DNA of 64,000 nucleotides from Oscillospiraceae bacterium. Its GTDB lineage: Bacteria; Bacillota; Clostridia; Oscillospirales; Oscillospiraceae. This document shows, in pieces, positions 31,713-39,793 of the stretch (position 1 is the first letter of the stretch; every line of letters begins with the position of its first letter). Location: the NCBI GenBank assembly GCA_902774015.1, contig CACYHB010000003.1, positions 1-64,000 on the forward strand. Direction: 5' to 3'. The position numbers were made by a program, and so were the translations under genes. The notes under the pieces are model-generated. The model was not told the DNA's origin, did not search any database, and saw only the letters and a program-made list of their open reading frames with translations.

Positions 31713-32747
31713 TCAGCCCCGGAGCATGCCGTACAGAAGCGGGGAGATAAACAGGAGGTAGCCGATGAGGGACCAGGTCAGGAAGCGCCTGCTGAGAAAA
31801 ACAGCGATGAATTCCCGGATCAGCGCGGACGGCCAGTAGTAAAAGGCCACGCGGGCGCCGATCCCCGTGCATTTGAAACCGATCTGCCGCGCCAGCCGCA
31901 GACAGCGGAAAACGTGGTAGTTGCTGGATACCAGCGCCGTCCTTTTCCGGCCTTCCCGCGCGTCGATGATCGCTCTGGAGTTCAGGAGGTTTTCCATCGT
32001 CGTGGCAGAGCGATCTTCAAGCAGGATGTTCTTTTCGGGAACGCCGCGGCTCAGCAGGTATTCCTTCATGGCCTGCGCTTCGCTGATGCGCTCGTCGCCG
32101 CCCTGCCCGCCGCTGGGGATAATGAGCGGCTTGACCCGGCATTTCCGATAAATCCGGATCGCCTTGTCCACCCGGTCGGAAAGGAGCCGGGTCGGCTGAT
32201 CCCCGTCCTTCAGACCGCAGCCATGGATGATCACGTAATTGAAATTCATCCTGTGCGGCATGATCTGAATGAAAACGGAATACATCACAAAGCTCAGCAC
32301 CAGGAAGCTGAAATAGAACACCGTGAAGATCACCAGCAGAACCCAGGGATTCGCACTGCCGGGACCGGCTGTGCCTGCCAGGCCGAAGACGTAGATGACG
32401 ACGGCAAACTCTCCGACTCCGACAAACAGACCGAGCAGCAGCGAAAGGACGTGCGCAGCGCAGAACGATTCACGGCGTATCATCGTAATGCCGTTGAGAA
32501 TCAACAGAAGCGGCACCAGAAACAGGGCGAGCATCACGAGCAGGAAAGCAGCCAGCAGGATCCGGGAGGCGGCTTCATGTCCGAAGAAACCGCAGAAGAA
32601 CAGCAGCGTCACGAGAAGCGCAGCCATCAGCAGAAAGCTGTTCAGATAACGCTGCGGCCAAAGCAGCACGCACAGGATCGTCACGCCCCAAACAGCTGCC
32701 GCAACGGGACCCATGGTATGAAGATTCTCTGCAATTCCATCCATCAT
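31713..32747 (-). CDS. YdcF-like (DUF218) membrane protein
   Basis: The 344-residue protein has five to six membrane helices in its first 170 residues. A soluble DUF218/YdcF-type domain follows: VIIHGCGLKDGDQPTRLLSD, PSGGQGGDERISEAQAM, LEDRSATTMENLLNSRAI and TALVSSNYHVFRCLRLA. It ends with another membrane segment. YdcF/SanA/ElyC relatives affect envelope synthesis, but the reaction is not established. The ATG at 32747 lies ten bases after AAAGGA; the TTG at 32756 is too close to it. It is a single-gene unit facing away from the SLH/transglutaminase gene. Confidence 0.78.
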   Translation of the reverse strand: MMDGIAENLHTMGPVAAAVWGVTILCVLLWPQRYLNSFLLMAALLVTLLFFCGFFGHEAASRILLAAFLLVMLALFLVPLLLILNGITMIRRESFCAAHVLSLLLGLFVGVGEFAVVIYVFGLAGTAGPGSANPWVLLVIFTVFYFSFLVLSFVMYSVFIQIMPHRMNFNYVIIHGCGLKDGDQPTRLLSDRVDKAIRIYRKCRVKPLIIPSGGQGGDERISEAQAMKEYLLSRGVPEKNILLEDRSATTMENLLNSRAIIDAREGRKRTALVSSNYHVFRCLRLARQIGFKCTGIGARVAFYYWPSALIREFIAVFLSRRFLTWSLIGYLLFISPLLYGMLRG

Positions 32748-32931
32748 GGCTGCCAATTCCTTTATGTGATAAAAAGATTATAAAGATCAACAAATCAAGC
32801 GTCCGCCCCGGACTGGCAGCGCGATACCCATTATAGCGAACGACCGGTCACATTTCAAGCTTTTTTCTATCCGCTCATCCCGCGGCGCCGGGGGAAGATG
32901 TAAGAAAAGACTGGAAAAAGGCGAAAGGCCA

Positions 32932-32940
32932 TGCTATACT
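32932..32940 (+). promoter_or_regulatory. Extended -10 promoter of the SLH/transglutaminase gene
   Basis: TG-C-TATACT lies 53 bp before the start codon with no recognisable -35 box. The same extended -10 style occurs at 1809 and 60668. Confidence 0.5.
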
Positions 32941-32992
32941 AAATAATCAGCGACAATCAATCAGTATTATTCCGAAGGACAGGATCTCATAT

Positions 32993-34474
32993 ATGAAAAC
33001 CATCAAACGCCCGTATCTGAAGCTGACGCTGTGCATACTGTTCGTGCTGCTGGCGGTGATTGCGGGCATCCATCAGTATTATCTGAGTCATGGCTGGGTA
33101 AAGGTGCATTACCTGACCCCGGAAGGCGAGATCACCGAGCGCGTACATATCGGACAGGAGCACACGATCCGCGGCCCCGAGGAGATCGAGGGCTATACTT
33201 TCCTGCGCTGGCGGGACGAACAGGGCAATACGGAGACACGCGAAACGATCACGGTGTATGAGGACGTCTGGTATGCGGCGGACTATGCTCTGGCCCTGCT
33301 GACGGAGGAACACCCTGTCTATCTGTTTGCGGATGAAAACGGCTATTACCGGCCGCAGGATCCGATGCTTCGCTCGGACGCGGTGACCATGCTGCATATT
33401 CTGCTGGGAGAGCCATCCGGCAGCGGCAGCTTTCTGGACGTGGAGAAAAAGGCACCCTATGCCAGGGCGGCCGCGGCGCTGCGGGAGCTGGGGGTGATCA
33501 GCGGCAGCCGCCTGCATCCCGACGAGGTCATTACCCGCGGGGAGCTGCTGGAAATGCTGGCATCCCTCTATCCTCCCGCAAAGGAGGACTACGTTTTTTC
33601 CGATCTGGAGAAGGGCCAGCCCTTCTATGACGCCTGCTGCTGTGCAGCGGAGCAGGGCTGGATCGAGAGCGGCAAGAAGGCGGCATGCAGAGCCGATGAA
33701 ATGCTTTCGCGCGCGGATACGGCGGCGCTCATGAACCGGATCACGGGTCGCTCCGAGCGCCCGGGTGCCCGCCTGCTGCAGGTGGGCTCTCCGGTGGATC
33801 TGTATCCCACGGAGGACTGCTACTGGGATATGGTGGAAGCCTGTATCCCCCACGAATTCAAGATCCTTGCAGATAAGGAAATCTGGACGGACAGTGTGCC
33901 TGCCGAGAAGCTGCCGGAGGGCAAGCGCATGATCGGCTGGCGCCTGAGCTGGATCGGCCCGGACGGCCGCGTCCTTCGGGATGCGGATATGGGCAACCTG
34001 CATTTTGACAAGGATGGCTGGTACACCTCCGGGAGCCGGGAGCTGGATGCGCTGGTGCAGGAGACCTTCGACAAGGTCCTGGTCGACGGCATGGATGAGG
34101 AGGAGCAGCTGCTCACGCTGTATCGCTACGTGCGCGACAACTTCAAGTACGTCCGCCGGGAGCCCTATCCCGCCGGGGAAACGCCCTGGCTTGTGGACGA
34201 GGCCACGGATATGCTGGCCACCGGCAAGGGCAACTGCTACAGCTACGCCTCGGCGTACTGCATGCTGGTGCGGGCCATCGGCGTGGACGCGATCGTGATC
34301 TCCGGTCATGTGGGAGCCAACTTTGCCCCGCACGGCTGGGTGGAGATCATGCGCAACGGCGAACCGCACATCTTTGACACGGAACTGTCCATGGCCCACC
34401 CGGGCCAGGGCGACCTGTACTACTATGACCGCAGCTACGCTGCGATTGCCAACTGGTCCTACGTAAAACGCTGA
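32993..34474 (+). CDS. Membrane-anchored protein with SLH-like repeats and a transglutaminase-like domain
   Basis: A 493-residue surface protein. Residues about 9-28 form an uncleaved anchor or signal. An InlB B-repeat-like strand module follows (about 35-85, GYTFLRWRDEQG), then two to three SLH-like repeats (about 100-255, with ITRGELLEML and LSRADTAALM). The C-terminal transglutaminase-like domain has a credible triad: C415 (GKGNCYSYAS), H447 (PHGWVEI) and D462 (FDTEL). SLH repeats usually bind pyruvylated cell-wall polymers. The activity may be protease- or transglutaminase-like, but the substrate is unknown. A VanX-like lipoprotein gene follows after 12 bp. Confidence 0.82.
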   Translation: MKTIKRPYLKLTLCILFVLLAVIAGIHQYYLSHGWVKVHYLTPEGEITERVHIGQEHTIRGPEEIEGYTFLRWRDEQGNTETRETITVYEDVWYAADYALALLTEEHPVYLFADENGYYRPQDPMLRSDAVTMLHILLGEPSGSGSFLDVEKKAPYARAAAALRELGVISGSRLHPDEVITRGELLEMLASLYPPAKEDYVFSDLEKGQPFYDACCCAAEQGWIESGKKAACRADEMLSRADTAALMNRITGRSERPGARLLQVGSPVDLYPTEDCYWDMVEACIPHEFKILADKEIWTDSVPAEKLPEGKRMIGWRLSWIGPDGRVLRDADMGNLHFDKDGWYTSGSRELDALVQETFDKVLVDGMDEEEQLLTLYRYVRDNFKYVRREPYPAGETPWLVDEATDMLATGKGNCYSYASAYCMLVRAIGVDAIVISGHVGANFAPHGWVEIMRNGEPHIFDTELSMAHPGQGDLYYYDRSYAAIANWSYVKR

Positions 34475-34486
34475 GGAGGAGAGAGC

Positions 34487-35731
34487 ATGGAGAAAATCAC
34501 ACGGCGCCAGTTCCTCCGCGGCGGCGCTGCGCTGGCGGCCGGGCTTGCCGCCTCCGGTCTGGCGCCGCTGCTGTCCGCCTGCGGGCAGGAGGGGCAGCCT
34601 GCTGCGGTGGCCCCCAGTGTTGCGCCGACGCCTGAGATGTCCCCGGTTCCCACCTTCTCTCCGGACGCCGTGCTCTATGAGACAACGGTGGGCATGACCA
34701 ACTGCTACAGCGCCCCCGGCGAGCCGGAAGACGCGTTCCTCGGCGCCATCCCGGAGGGCGTGCAGGCGGAATATCTGCGCGAAGACGGCGAGGATACGCT
34801 GCTCTGCCTGCCCGGCGGTATGGAGGTTTGGGTCAGCTCCTGGATGATCGACCCCGTGGATGCCGAGGCCAGGAAAAAACGCGGCGCCGCCTATCTCAGT
34901 GAGCGCACCGACCGGGAACGCTACCTGGATCTGGAACGGCGGGTCATCCATACCTGCGCCGTGCAGCAGACTCCGTGCCGGAGCTATCCCGACGAGGCGG
35001 CGCGGGAGCTGTACCGGCTCGGAGCGGGAACGCAGGTGACGGTATACGGCAGGGAAGGGGAGTATTATCTCATCAAGCTGCCCATTGACCGCTATGCCTA
35101 TGCGCCGGTTCGGGCGCTGATCTGTGACAGCACCTATCGTACGCTGGCCGGCGCCGTGGATCTGCGCACTTTCCTGCCGGAGGCCGAGTTTGAGCTGCTT
35201 TTTGCCACCCGCAACAATATTACCGGCGAGGCCCTGTATCCCCAGATCCCGATGATGGAGACCAATACGGCGGAGCATCTGAAGCAGGCCTATGAGCTTT
35301 TCCGGGCGGACGGCTATACGATCAAGGTATATGACGCCTACCGGCCGAAATCCGCACAGTTCAAACTCTACGACGCCGTTCAGAACGGATGGTTTATCGC
35401 AAATCCCTATAACGGCAACTCCTGGCATCAGCTGGGAAGGGCAGTTGACATGAGCCTGATCGACCTGAAAACCGGCAAGGAACTGGTCATGCCCACGCCC
35501 ATGCACACCTTCTCCAACGACGCCGCCCGCTTCAACAGCAAGCAGTGGTCGGACGAGGTGAAGAAAAATATGGAGTATATGACCGATATCATGCTCTCCT
35601 GCGGTTTCACGCTGCTGACGACGGAGTGGTGGCACTTCCAGTACGAAGGCGCCGGCGGGTCCATGGAAGTCAACCTGGATCTGGACGCGCTGCCTTCCCA
35701 CCCGGTATGGGAATACGATTTCGAACAATGA
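34487..35731 (+). CDS. Tat-exported lipoprotein with VanX/VanY-type (M15) peptidase domain
   Basis: The 414-residue protein opens with a twin-arginine signal (TRRQFLRGGAALAAG) ending in a lipobox (LLSACG), so it is probably exported folded and lipid anchored. A proline/threonine linker and SH3-like strands occupy about 40-220. The C-terminal M15 domain is VanX-like: VYDAYRP, zinc ligands H314 and D321 in SWHQLGRAVD, and catalytic E380 with H383 in EWWHF. Family members cleave D-Ala-D-Ala or related peptidoglycan peptides. With the SLH/transglutaminase gene upstream it looks like a wall-remodelling pair. Vancomycin resistance is not implied: no vanH/vanA-like genes are present. Confidence 0.87.
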   Translation: MEKITRRQFLRGGAALAAGLAASGLAPLLSACGQEGQPAAVAPSVAPTPEMSPVPTFSPDAVLYETTVGMTNCYSAPGEPEDAFLGAIPEGVQAEYLREDGEDTLLCLPGGMEVWVSSWMIDPVDAEARKKRGAAYLSERTDRERYLDLERRVIHTCAVQQTPCRSYPDEAARELYRLGAGTQVTVYGREGEYYLIKLPIDRYAYAPVRALICDSTYRTLAGAVDLRTFLPEAEFELLFATRNNITGEALYPQIPMMETNTAEHLKQAYELFRADGYTIKVYDAYRPKSAQFKLYDAVQNGWFIANPYNGNSWHQLGRAVDMSLIDLKTGKELVMPTPMHTFSNDAARFNSKQWSDEVKKNMEYMTDIMLSCGFTLLTTEWWHFQYEGAGGSMEVNLDLDALPSHPVWEYDFEQ

Positions 35732-35736
35732 ATGAA

Positions 35737-35767
35737 AAAAGGATGTGACTCTATGTCACATCCTTTT
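35737..35767. terminator. Bidirectional terminator between convergent genes
   Basis: A perfect 13-bp stem (35737-35749 with 35755-35767) has A-run and T-run ends and so can serve both the lipoprotein gene and the racemase gene. Confidence 0.9.
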
Positions 35768-35777
35768 CGGTTCTCTT

Positions 35778-36482
35778 TTATTCCTTTACTTCGTATCCGC
35801 AGAACCGGATCGCCGCACGGGCAAGCTCGGAGGTTGGGTCGATGAACGGCCCTTCTTCTTCGAGCGTGCTCGCTACAATGGGAAGCTCGGTGCAGCCGAG
35901 AATAAAGTAATCCGCACCGCGACAGCGCAGACCGGCCAGCAGATCCCTCCAGAGCGCCGCTTCCGGGTGCAGGGGGAGAGAGGCCTTCACCAGATCGTAG
36001 ATCAGATGCATCAATACCCGCTGTTCCTCCGTGTCCGGCACCAGATAATCGACGCCCTCGGCGGCCAGCGCGTTCTGGTACAGCCCTGTCGCGAGAGCGC
36101 CGCTGGTGGCGAGGATGGCGCCGGTTTTTCCCGGGAAAAGCGCGGCGCAGCGCTTTGCCGTCACCGTCAGAACGTTGAGGAAAGGCGTTTCGGTCATGGC
36201 CTGAAGCCGGGGAAGAAAATAGTGCGCGGTGTTGCAGGGCATGATGATGCAGTCCGCCCCGCATTTTTCCAGATTGCGCAGCGCGGAGAGCATCTCCGGC
36301 ACCGGATCGTCGCCCCCGGAGAGAATGGCGGAGGTCCGGTCGGGAATGGCGGAGTTGTCGTCCACAAAAATGCGGATGTGATCGTTGTCGCAGTCGGCCT
36401 TTGTCATGGTCACGATCTTGATGAGCAGATCCGCTGTGGCAAGCGGCCCCATGCCGCCCAGAATACCGATGGTCTTTTTCAT
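35778..36482 (-). CDS. Aspartate/glutamate racemase family protein
   Basis: The 234-residue enzyme has both catalytic cysteine motifs of the family, MPCNTAH (near residues 81-87) and LGCTELP (near 196-202), and the opening IGILGGMGPLATADL loop. Such enzymes interconvert L- and D-aspartate or glutamate without cofactor. Length and the GGMGP start resemble aspartate racemase more than MurI. A D-amino-acid role close to a D,D-peptidase gene is suggestive only. A GAAAGGAGCC site precedes the ATG. Confidence 0.88.
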   Translation of the reverse strand: MKKTIGILGGMGPLATADLLIKIVTMTKADCDNDHIRIFVDDNSAIPDRTSAILSGGDDPVPEMLSALRNLEKCGADCIIMPCNTAHYFLPRLQAMTETPFLNVLTVTAKRCAALFPGKTGAILATSGALATGLYQNALAAEGVDYLVPDTEEQRVLMHLIYDLVKASLPLHPEAALWRDLLAGLRCRGADYFILGCTELPIVASTLEEEGPFIDPTSELARAAIRFCGYEVKE

Positions 36483-36509
36483 GGAAGGCTCCTTTCGGGC
36501 GATGAGCGG

Positions 36510-37292
36510 TTATGCGAAAAGCTCGGAAACAACTTTGACGGCAAGAAGGACAAGGACGAGAAGGATCACAGGCCGAACGATGCGCGAGCCGTCCTTGATG
36601 GCGAGGCCGGAGCCGATATAGTGCCCCGCGACCGAGGCCACCGCACCGATCAGACCCAGCAGGAGAAACACCTTCCCGTTTATGAGAGAGGTGAAGAGAG
36701 CGCCGATATTGCTTGCCAGATTTACTAGCTTCACATTGCCCGAGGCAGTTCGCAGATCCATGCCGGCCAGCGAGCAGAAGATAAGGATCAGGAAGGTGCC
36801 CGTGCCGGGCCCGTAGAAGCCGTCATAGGCGCCCACGACCAGGGAGGAGAGCCACACGACGGCGGCGCGCCGCCGGGGATCCATCTCTCGCTTTTCCTCC
36901 GGGAGCTGCCGCTGGCGCAGTACTACCAGCGCCACCGCGGGCAGCACCAGAAGCAGCAGCCATTTGAGCAGCCTCTCGTTCAGCGCAAGCTGCAGCAGGG
37001 TCCCCCAGTGGGCGCCCAGGAGGGCCAGCAGAATGGAGGGGATCCCCAGCTTCCAGTCCACGTAGCCGCTTTTTACAAAGCGCCCTGCGGACACGGCCGT
37101 ACCGATGCAGGAGGAGAGCTTGTTCGTGCCCAGCGCCAGATGCGCGGGCAGACCCGCCAGGAAATAAGTCGGCACAGAGATGATCCCGCCGCCCCCGGCA
37201 ATCCCGTCCACAAAGGAGGCCAGGAAAACGCCGACGACAACGATGAGTACCATCCGAAGCTCCAAAGGCTGGGGCATCCATAAGGCTGACAA
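36510..37292 (-). CDS. TauE/SafE family sulfite/organosulfonate exporter-like permease
   Basis: The 260-residue membrane protein has about eight helices and the two family repeats: FVDGIAGGGGIISVPTYFLA near the start and YDGFYGPGTGTFLILIF mid-protein, each with a glycine-rich loop. The family moves sulfite, sulfoacetate or related anions; the substrate is unknown. GAGGAGGG lies six bases before a TTG at 37292, which I take as the start; an ATG five codons later is the alternative. It lies upstream of the racemase gene on the same strand with a 27-bp gap, so the two may be co-transcribed. Confidence 0.85.
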   Translation of the reverse strand: MSALWMPQPLELRMVLIVVVGVFLASFVDGIAGGGGIISVPTYFLAGLPAHLALGTNKLSSCIGTAVSAGRFVKSGYVDWKLGIPSILLALLGAHWGTLLQLALNERLLKWLLLLVLPAVALVVLRQRQLPEEKREMDPRRRAAVVWLSSLVVGAYDGFYGPGTGTFLILIFCSLAGMDLRTASGNVKLVNLASNIGALFTSLINGKVFLLLGLIGAVASVAGHYIGSGLAIKDGSRIVRPVILLVLVLLAVKVVSELFA

Positions 37293-37378
37293 ATAATTCC
37301 CTCCTCTGCTGTTTCTGTTATCATATTAGCATATATAGGAACAAAGAAAAAGAGGGAATGAAAAATACCCTGAGAATG

Positions 37379-37407
37379 TTGAAGTGCAGGGCAAAACGTG
37401 CTATAAT
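37379..37407 (+). promoter_or_regulatory. Promoter of the aminotransferase gene
   Basis: TTGAAG (37379-37384), 17 bp and TATAAT (37402-37407) preceded by TGC form an extended -10 promoter, 58 bp before the start codon. Confidence 0.75.
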
Positions 37408-37465
37408 TACCGAAGAGAACACCCACGTTTTTGTGAAGTATGACAAATCGGAAAGGAAGTGTCGG

Positions 37466-38743
37466 ATGAAAGCATATGCAGACAGGACCCTTGCGGAGCT
37501 TCTGGAAGAACTGAAACAGGTGCAGGCCCGCTATGACGCCCTCAAGGGAATGGGCATGAGCCTGAACATGGCCCGCGGCAAGCCCGGAACGGAGCAGCTG
37601 GACCTGAACCGCCCGATGATGGACATCCTGAAGAGCGACAGCGACTATACATGCGACGGGATCGACGTGAGAAACTACGGCAACCTGGAGGGGCTGCCCG
37701 CCTGCCAGCGCCTGTTTGCCGAGATCCTCGGCGTAAAGCCGGAGAACATTTTCGTCGGCGGGAGCGCCTCGCTGACGCTGATGTACGACGTGATCTCCAA
37801 GTGCTATACGCACGGCCGCGGCCTGGGCTGTGAGCCATGGTGCAGACTGGAGAAGGTGCGCTGGCTCTGCCCCGCGCCCGGCTATGACAGGCATTTCAGC
37901 ATCTCCGAGAGCTTTGGGATGGAGATGGTCACGATCCCCATGACCCCTCAGGGGCCGGATATGGACCTGGTGGAAGAATTGATCCGCGACCCGTCGGTGA
38001 AGGGCATGTGGTGCGTTCCCAAATACTCCAACCCGGACGGTATCGTCTACAGCGATGAGACCGTGCGGCGCATCGCCGCCATGAAGCCCGCCGCACCCGA
38101 TTTCCTGCTGATGTGGGATAACGCCTACTGTGTGCACGAGTTCGCCTCCGAGTACCGCCCCTTCCCGGATATCCTTTCGGCCTGCGCCGAGAACGGCAAC
38201 GCGGACATGGTGTTCGAGTTTGCGTCCACCTCCAAGATCACCTTCCCGGGTGCGGGCGTCTCCTGCTTTGCCTGCAGCGAGAATAACATGGCGCGGATGA
38301 AGAAGCTGCTGAACGTTCAGATGATCTCCTATAACAAGGTCAACCAGCTGCTGCACGTGCGGTATCTGAAGGATAAGGAGGGCGTGCTCGCCCTGATGCG
38401 CCGCCATGCGGAGATCCTCGGCCCCAAGTTCAAGTGCGTGCTGGAGAGCCTGGAGAAGGAGATCGCTCCGGTGGGGATCGCCACCTGGGAGAAGCCGGTG
38501 GGCGGCTACTTCGTCAGCGTGAACACCATGCCGGGCATCGCCATGGCGACCTGGCAGCTCTGCAAGGACGCCGGACTGACGCTGACCAAGGCCGGCGCCA
38601 CCTATCCCTACGGCAAGGACCCGAAAGACAGCAACATGCGCATCGCGCCGTCTCTGCCGCCGGTGGAGCAGCTGGAAAAGGCAATGGAGATCTATTGCGT
38701 GAGCATGAAGCTGGCTGCGCTGCGGAAGCTCACAGCCGTATAA
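37466..38743 (+). CDS. PLP-dependent aminotransferase, MocR-like aspartate aminotransferase subgroup
   Basis: The 425-residue enzyme shows the fold-type I features of the subgroup that includes the corynebacterial aspartate aminotransferase: NMARGKPGTEQLDLNRPM near the N-terminus, RNYGNLEGLPACQ, CVPKYSNPDGIVYSDETV, MWDNAYCVHEF, and STSKITFPGAG with the PLP lysine. It should swap the amino group between aspartate (or alanine) and 2-oxoglutarate. No DNA-binding domain is attached. AAAGGAAG precedes the ATG at 37466, while upstream in-frame starts lack a ribosome site. It has its own promoter and terminator. Confidence 0.88.
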   Translation: MKAYADRTLAELLEELKQVQARYDALKGMGMSLNMARGKPGTEQLDLNRPMMDILKSDSDYTCDGIDVRNYGNLEGLPACQRLFAEILGVKPENIFVGGSASLTLMYDVISKCYTHGRGLGCEPWCRLEKVRWLCPAPGYDRHFSISESFGMEMVTIPMTPQGPDMDLVEELIRDPSVKGMWCVPKYSNPDGIVYSDETVRRIAAMKPAAPDFLLMWDNAYCVHEFASEYRPFPDILSACAENGNADMVFEFASTSKITFPGAGVSCFACSENNMARMKKLLNVQMISYNKVNQLLHVRYLKDKEGVLALMRRHAEILGPKFKCVLESLEKEIAPVGIATWEKPVGGYFVSVNTMPGIAMATWQLCKDAGLTLTKAGATYPYGKDPKDSNMRIAPSLPPVEQLEKAMEIYCVSMKLAALRKLTAV

Positions 38744-38762
38744 GAGCGGAAACTATGGAGAA

Positions 38763-38794
38763 AGCCGGCGTCTGTTCTGTGACAGACGCCGGCT
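38763..38794 (+). terminator. Terminator of the aminotransferase gene
   Basis: A perfect 13-bp stem (38763-38775 with 38782-38794) followed by CTTCCTTTGCCTTT. Confidence 0.8.
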
Positions 38795-38806
38795 CTTCCT
38801 TTGCCT

Positions 38807-39190
38807 TTATTTCCCGTGTGCGCTTTTTCCGGCCCGTTTCATGGCCTCGTGCTCCCGGCGGAGTTCCCGGCAGAGGGCGGCGGAGCTCCAGCCCAAATTG
38901 TGCCCGGTGGCAACGGCCTTGAGGGCGACCGGCACGCGGCTGCGGCGCAGCGCGTCCAGAAAGCCGGAAAACTGCGCGGAGGAAAGGGCGTGCATCAGAA
39001 GCATCTCCTCAGTGAACGCTTCCGGCGCGTCCGCAGCAGGGGAGAAGCCCTCCAGCCCCAGCAGATAACCCACCGGGTGGGCGAAGTCCTCCGCCGGGAC
39101 GCTGTGCACGGCGATCCCCAGCTTCCAGGCCGCAAAACCGATTTTCTGCCGTTTATCTTCGGCAATGTTGAACATGAGAACCTGAGCCAT
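38807..39190 (-). CDS. DUF3783-type small protein
   Basis: The 127-residue cytoplasmic protein resembles the clostridial DUF3783 family: a QVLMFNIAEDKRQKIGFA strand-helix start, then VHSVPAEDFAHPVGYLLGLEG, and a helical C-terminus rich in arginine and lysine. No catalytic motif is visible and the function is unknown. The ATG at 39190 follows AGGAGG; the long frame extending to 39469 crosses two terminators and an RNA gene and is not real. It lies downstream of that RNA on the same strand. Confidence 0.72.
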   Translation of the reverse strand: MAQVLMFNIAEDKRQKIGFAAWKLGIAVHSVPAEDFAHPVGYLLGLEGFSPAADAPEAFTEEMLLMHALSSAQFSGFLDALRRSRVPVALKAVATGHNLGWSSAALCRELRREHEAMKRAGKSAHGK

Positions 39191-39250
39191 AGGCGCCTCC
39201 AAACTGGATTTGTAACATAAAGTATAGGCGCTCTTGTCAAAAAAGGCAAC

Positions 39251-39276
39251 AAAAAAACGCCCCGATCGGGAGGCGT
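39251..39276 (-). terminator. Second terminator downstream of the ncRNA
   Basis: On the minus strand, ACGCC...GGCGT flanks the palindrome CCGATCGG and is followed by seven T. It lies 60 bp upstream of the DUF3783 start and insulates it from the ncRNA. Confidence 0.6.
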
Positions 39277-39290
39277 GAACAAAAACGGAT

Positions 39291-39580
39291 AAAAAAGAAC
39301 TAAGCCCTGACTGCGACTCACACATATTTCTCACACAGTCAGGGCTTAGCTCTCCGAATTCTTGGTATCTAACATCCTGGTTACCTCTCTTTCTGCAGAT
39401 TTTTCGCTGACCTGTCATTATCGGGACACCGTCATGGCACTTAAGGAGGATCCATCGATCCGATCTCATAAGCGAGATAAGCTGTTTGCCGTCGTTCCCG
39501 CTGCCTGATCCCGATCAGCTCACCTTTGCCCGGTTAGATTCGGGCCGGTCTTATATGTACATCGGGTTCTCACCCTTTCT
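39291..39580 (-). ncRNA. Structured non-coding RNA, about 290 nt (raiA-motif-like)
   Basis: On the minus strand a promoter, TTGCAA (39610-39615), 17 bp, TATATT (39587-39592), precedes a region with no ORF and ends in a 14-bp terminator stem (39336-39349 with 39300-39313) followed by TTCTTTTTT. The 5' part contains a GGGTGAGAACCC hairpin, then GTACATATAAGACC and a CCGGCCCG...CGGGC pairing. I recall this order as resembling the raiA RNA motif of Firmicutes, but cannot confirm it. No T-box, tmRNA or RNase P core was recognised. The RNA as a transcription unit is better supported than the family name. Confidence 0.62.
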
Positions 39581-39586
39581 GGCTAT

Positions 39587-39615
39587 AATATAGCAAAACG
39601 CTGCTTGAATTGCAA
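39587..39615 (-). promoter_or_regulatory. Promoter of the structured ncRNA
   Basis: On the minus strand, TTGCAA (39610-39615) and TATATT (39587-39592) are spaced by 17 bp. There is no ribosome site or start codon downstream for 290 bp. Confidence 0.65.
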
Positions 39616-39700
39616 GAGCAAAACTGTACAAACTTAACAAATGAAACTTGTGACCAATGCTGAAAAATCGCATTCATCCGTCAAAATGACGGGATGCCCC

Positions 39701-39790
39701 TTGACGAATCCGACGCTTTCGTTATATAGTAATCGCGTTGGGGCCAAAATGACCCGAAAAACCGCCTGTCAAAGCCAGGCGGTTTTTGTG
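39701..39790 (+). ncRNA. Candidate short RNA of about 50-60 nt with promoter and terminator
   Basis: TTGACG (39701-39706) and TATAGT (39725-39730, 18-bp spacing) or TATATA (16 bp) form a promoter. Within about 30 bp a terminator follows: AAAAACCGCCTG (39757-39768) pairs with CAGGCGGTTTTT (39776-39787). The transcript would hold only GGGGCC/GACCC and the hairpin. The terminator also serves the minus-strand AlgX-like gene. It may instead be a remnant promoter, so this is tentative. Confidence 0.35.
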
Positions 39791-39793
39791 TTC

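Noticed and set aside
34487-35731. Vancomycin-resistance determinant
   Set aside because: The VanX-like domain stands alone. It is a Tat lipoprotein, and no D-lactate dehydrogenase, D-Ala-D-Lac ligase or VanRS-type genes are adjacent.
39200-39469. Upstream extension of the DUF3783 frame by 93 codons
   Set aside because: It crosses two terminators and the ncRNA, while AGGAGG fixes the ATG at 39190.
39291-39580. T-box, tmRNA or RNase P identity for the ncRNA
   Set aside because: No T-box AGGGTGG-ACCGCG core, no tRNA-like CCA domain and no RNase P GAGGAAAGTCC core is visible. No aminoacyl-synthetase or amino-acid gene follows as expected for a T-box.
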